DNA of 5,758 nt, taken from contig JASHVX010000054.1 of assembly GCA_030044375.1 (NCBI GenBank), positions 1 to 5,758 of the forward strand, in the 5' to 3' direction. Made by a program: the position numbers and the translations under genes. A model generated the notes under the pieces. That model searched no databases. It saw nothing but the letters and a program-made list of their open reading frames with translations, and was not told the origin of the DNA. How positions within the stretch are numbered: the stretch's first letter is position 1; every line of letters starts with the position of its first letter. The stretch comes from Nitrososphaerales archaeon. GTDB taxonomy: Archaea > Thermoproteota > Nitrososphaeria > Nitrososphaerales > Gagatemarchaeaceae. Below are positions 3,902 to 5,758 of this stretch, piece after piece.

Positions 3902-5758
3902 CTACCTGTAGTACGGGACGGGTACCTTCTCCATCGGCTTCCCCTCCCTCGAGGAGCGGACCTTCTTGATGGCGTCGCCGAAGGTCTCCATCCTGACTAT
4001 CGCCTCGTCTACGTGCTTCCTCGCGTCCTCGGGCTTGGGGTACTTGGAGATGAACTCCTGCAGCACTATGGAGACGGCCGTGTTCGCCAGCTGCGCCATG
4101 TCGGCGCCGCTGAGGCCCTCCGTCAGATCGACTATCTTGTCGACGTCCACGTCCTTCCCTACGGGGATGCCCTTCAGGTGTATCTTCAGGACCTCCTTCC
4201 TGGCAGTCTTGTCCGGGAGCGGTATCTGGATGAGCTTGTCGAACCTGCCGGCCCTGAGCAGCGCCGGGTCCACTATGTCGAGCCTGTTTGTGGCAGCCAG
4301 CACGACGACCCCTTGGAGGCTCTGGACTCCGTCGAGCTCGGTGAGGAGCTGGCTGACGACCCTCTCCGTGACCATGCTGTCCCCTCCCATCCCCCTCGTG
4401 GGCGCCAGGGCGTCTATCTCGTCGAAGAATATGACGCAGGGCGACGCCTGCCTCGCCCGCCGGAAGACCTCCCTTATGCCCCTCTCGGACTCTCCCACCC
4501 ACTTGCTCAGCAGCTCGGGGCCCCTGACGCTGATGAAGTTCGCCTCGCTCTCGGTCGCCACGGCCTTCGCGAGCAGCGTCTTGCCCGTGCCCGACGGGCC
4601 GTAGAGCATTATCCCCTTGGGCATGCTGTACCCTATCTTGTCGTAGAGGTCGCCATACTTCAGGGGCCACTCGACCGCCTCCTGCAGCTCCTTCTTCACG
4701 CCCTCTAGCCCTCCGATGTCAGTCCACTTCACGTCCGGCGTCTCGAGATAGACCTCCCTCATGGCCGAGGGCATCACGTCCCTCAGGGCGTCCTCGAAGT
4801 CCTGCATTGTGACGATGAGCTTGTCGAGCGTCTCGGGGCTGAGCCTGTCCTCCTCCAGCTTGATATCGGGCAGGTTCCTGCGCAGCGTCTTCATCGCGGC
4901 CTCCTTGCACAGGTACTCCAGGTCCGCGCCTACGAAGCCGTGCGTCACTGACGCGAGCTTCTCGAGGTCCACTATCTTGTCGGCCGCGTTCGGGTGCTTC
5001 TCCTCTCCCTGGGCGAGCGGCATGTGGCGGGTGTGTATCTGGAGTATCTCCAGCCTACCTCCCTTCGCGGGTACCTTGATCTCTATCTCTCTGTCGAACC
5101 TTCCAGGTCTCCTGAGCGCAGGGTCGATGGCATTAGGCCTGTTAGTCGCAGCTATGACTATGACTTTTCCACGGGCCTCCAGACCGTCCATGAGCGACAG
5201 CAGCTGGCTGACGACGCGCCTCTCCACCTCGCCGGTGACCTCCTCCCTCTTGGGGGCTATCGAGTCTATCTCGTCGATGAATATTATCGTCGGGGCCTTC
5301 TCCTTAGCCTCCTTGAATATTTCGCGGAGCCTGGCTTCCGACTCCCCATAGAACTTCGACATTATCTCCGGCCCGCTGATCGGTATGAAGTGCGCGTTGC
5401 TCTCTGTGGCCACGGCCTTCGCGAGCAGCGTCTTGCCCGTGCCGGGCGGGCCGTAGAGGAGTATGCCCTTCGGCGCCTCGACCCCCAGCTTCTCGAAGAT
5501 CTCAGGATGGCGCAGTGGGAGCTCTATCATCTCCCTGACCTTCTGTATCTCGTCCTTCAGGCCGCCGATGTCCTCGTAAGTGACCTGGGGGACTCCCCTC
5601 AGCGCCTCGCCCTTCTCCGAGATGACGAAGACTGTCCTCTGCGTTATGAGGGCCGCGTCGGCCGCCGGGCTGACCCCGACGACCTGGAAGGTGAGCCTCC
5701 CTCCGAAGTAAGGTATCATGATGTTGTCGCCCTTCGTGACCGGGACGCTCTCCAGAGC
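3902..5758 (-). CDS. cdc48: Cdc48/VCP-type AAA+ ATPase (N-terminus beyond right edge)
   Basis: This hexameric unfoldase pulls proteins through a central pore using ATP, and in archaea can feed the 20S proteasome. The visible 618 residues (numbered from the window edge) begin inside the N-domain: the frame is open to 5758, so the Met at 5719 is internal. Roughly 110-120 residues are missing compared with full-length relatives. D1 has Walker A GPPGTGKT (103-110), pore loop KFYGE (135-139), Walker B Asp162/Glu163 and arginine fingers Arg217 and Arg220. D2 has Walker A GPSGTGKT (387-394), pore loop KWVGE (419-423), Walker B Asp446/Glu447 and arginines 502 and 505. Both ATPase sites look active. 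Aromatic residues in both pore loops are typical of archaeal rather than eukaryotic Cdc48. The C-terminus ends in Y-Y-R, an HbYX-type proteasome-docking tail. Confidence 0.96.
   Translation of the reverse strand, partial: ALESVPVTKGDNIMIPYFGGRLTFQVVGVSPAADAALITQRTVFVISEKGEALRGVPQVTYEDIGGLKDEIQKVREMIELPLRHPEIFEKLGVEAPKGILLYGPPGTGKTLLAKAVATESNAHFIPISGPEIMSKFYGESEARLREIFKEAKEKAPTIIFIDEIDSIAPKREEVTGEVERRVVSQLLSLMDGLEARGKVIVIAATNRPNAIDPALRRPGRFDREIEIKVPAKGGRLEILQIHTRHMPLAQGEEKHPNAADKIVDLEKLASVTHGFVGADLEYLCKEAAMKTLRRNLPDIKLEEDRLSPETLDKLIVTMQDFEDALRDVMPSAMREVYLETPDVKWTDIGGLEGVKKELQEAVEWPLKYGDLYDKIGYSMPKGIMLYGPSGTGKTLLAKAVATESEANFISVRGPELLSKWVGESERGIREVFRRARQASPCVIFFDEIDALAPTRGMGGDSMVTERVVSQLLTELDGVQSLQGVVVLAATNRLDIVDPALLRAGRFDKLIQIPLPDKTARKEVLKIHLKGIPVGKDVDVDKIVDLTEGLSGADMAQLANTAVSIVLQEFISKYPKPEDARKHVDEAIVRMETFGDAIKKVRSSREGKPMEKVPVPYYR
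4557..4606 (-). repeat. D2 copy of a 50-nt repeat inside cdc48
   Basis: This segment encodes the Walker A region of D2. It matches 5409-5458, the D1 Walker A region, at 48 of 50 bases, including 35 identical bases in a row (4557-4591). Protein conservation explains part of this, but the synonymous positions agree as well. Confidence 0.85.
5409..5458 (-). repeat. D1 copy of a 50-nt repeat inside cdc48
   Basis: Partner of the D2 copy at 4557-4606, 852 bases away and in the same orientation. The only two differences are at 5444 and 5446. One of these makes the Pro-to-Ser change between the D1 and D2 P-loops; the other is synonymous. Confidence 0.85.

Noticed and set aside
3842..4708. 288-residue plus-strand ORF, with a 265-residue minus-strand ORF at 3873-4670
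   Set aside because: Both are shadows of the cdc48 D2 region, which has complete AAA+ motifs in its own frame.

Overview
The window is archaeal, GC-rich chromosomal DNA. The signs are a class I lysyl-tRNA synthetase, a two-ring Cdc48/VCP-type AAA+ unfoldase, a tRNA-Arg interrupted by two short introns with bulge-helix-bulge (BHB) splice motifs, AT-rich TATA-like boxes about 25-30 bases ahead of starts, and no clear Shine-Dalgarno sites. Introns at non-canonical tRNA positions point to the TACK group (Thermoproteota or Nitrososphaeria/Thaumarchaeota-like). That placement is an inference, not a proof.

Layout. Positions 1-914 (minus) hold the N-terminal part of a secreted repeat protein: signal peptide, a capping segment, then a ladder of 21-26-residue Gly/Asn-rich repeats that looks like a right-handed beta-solenoid. 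It runs off the left edge. Positions 976-1205 (minus) hold a decayed fragment of an RHS/YD-repeat protein with one internal stop and one single-base frameshift. It lies directly beyond the 3' end of the tRNA gene. Positions 1215-1318 (minus) are tRNA-Arg(GCG), about 76 nt when mature, with two 14-nt introns. Positions 1319-1446 form a short divergent promoter region. Positions 1447-2232 (plus) encode a sugar-phosphate nucleotidyltransferase. It converges, with only 5 bases between, on lysS/lysK (2238-3839, minus), which lies downstream of cdc48 (3902 to the right edge, minus, N-terminus missing).

The right-hand two thirds is housekeeping: protein synthesis (LysRS, tRNA-Arg), protein unfolding for the proteasome (Cdc48) and activated-sugar supply. 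The left 1.2 kb looks accessory: cell-surface repeat proteins, one intact in view and one in ruins, on the 3' side of a tRNA gene, a common boundary for inserted DNA. I see no integrase, transposase, CRISPR array or complete novel defence system. The most unusual items are the doubly interrupted tRNA, the RHS relic and the solenoid protein.
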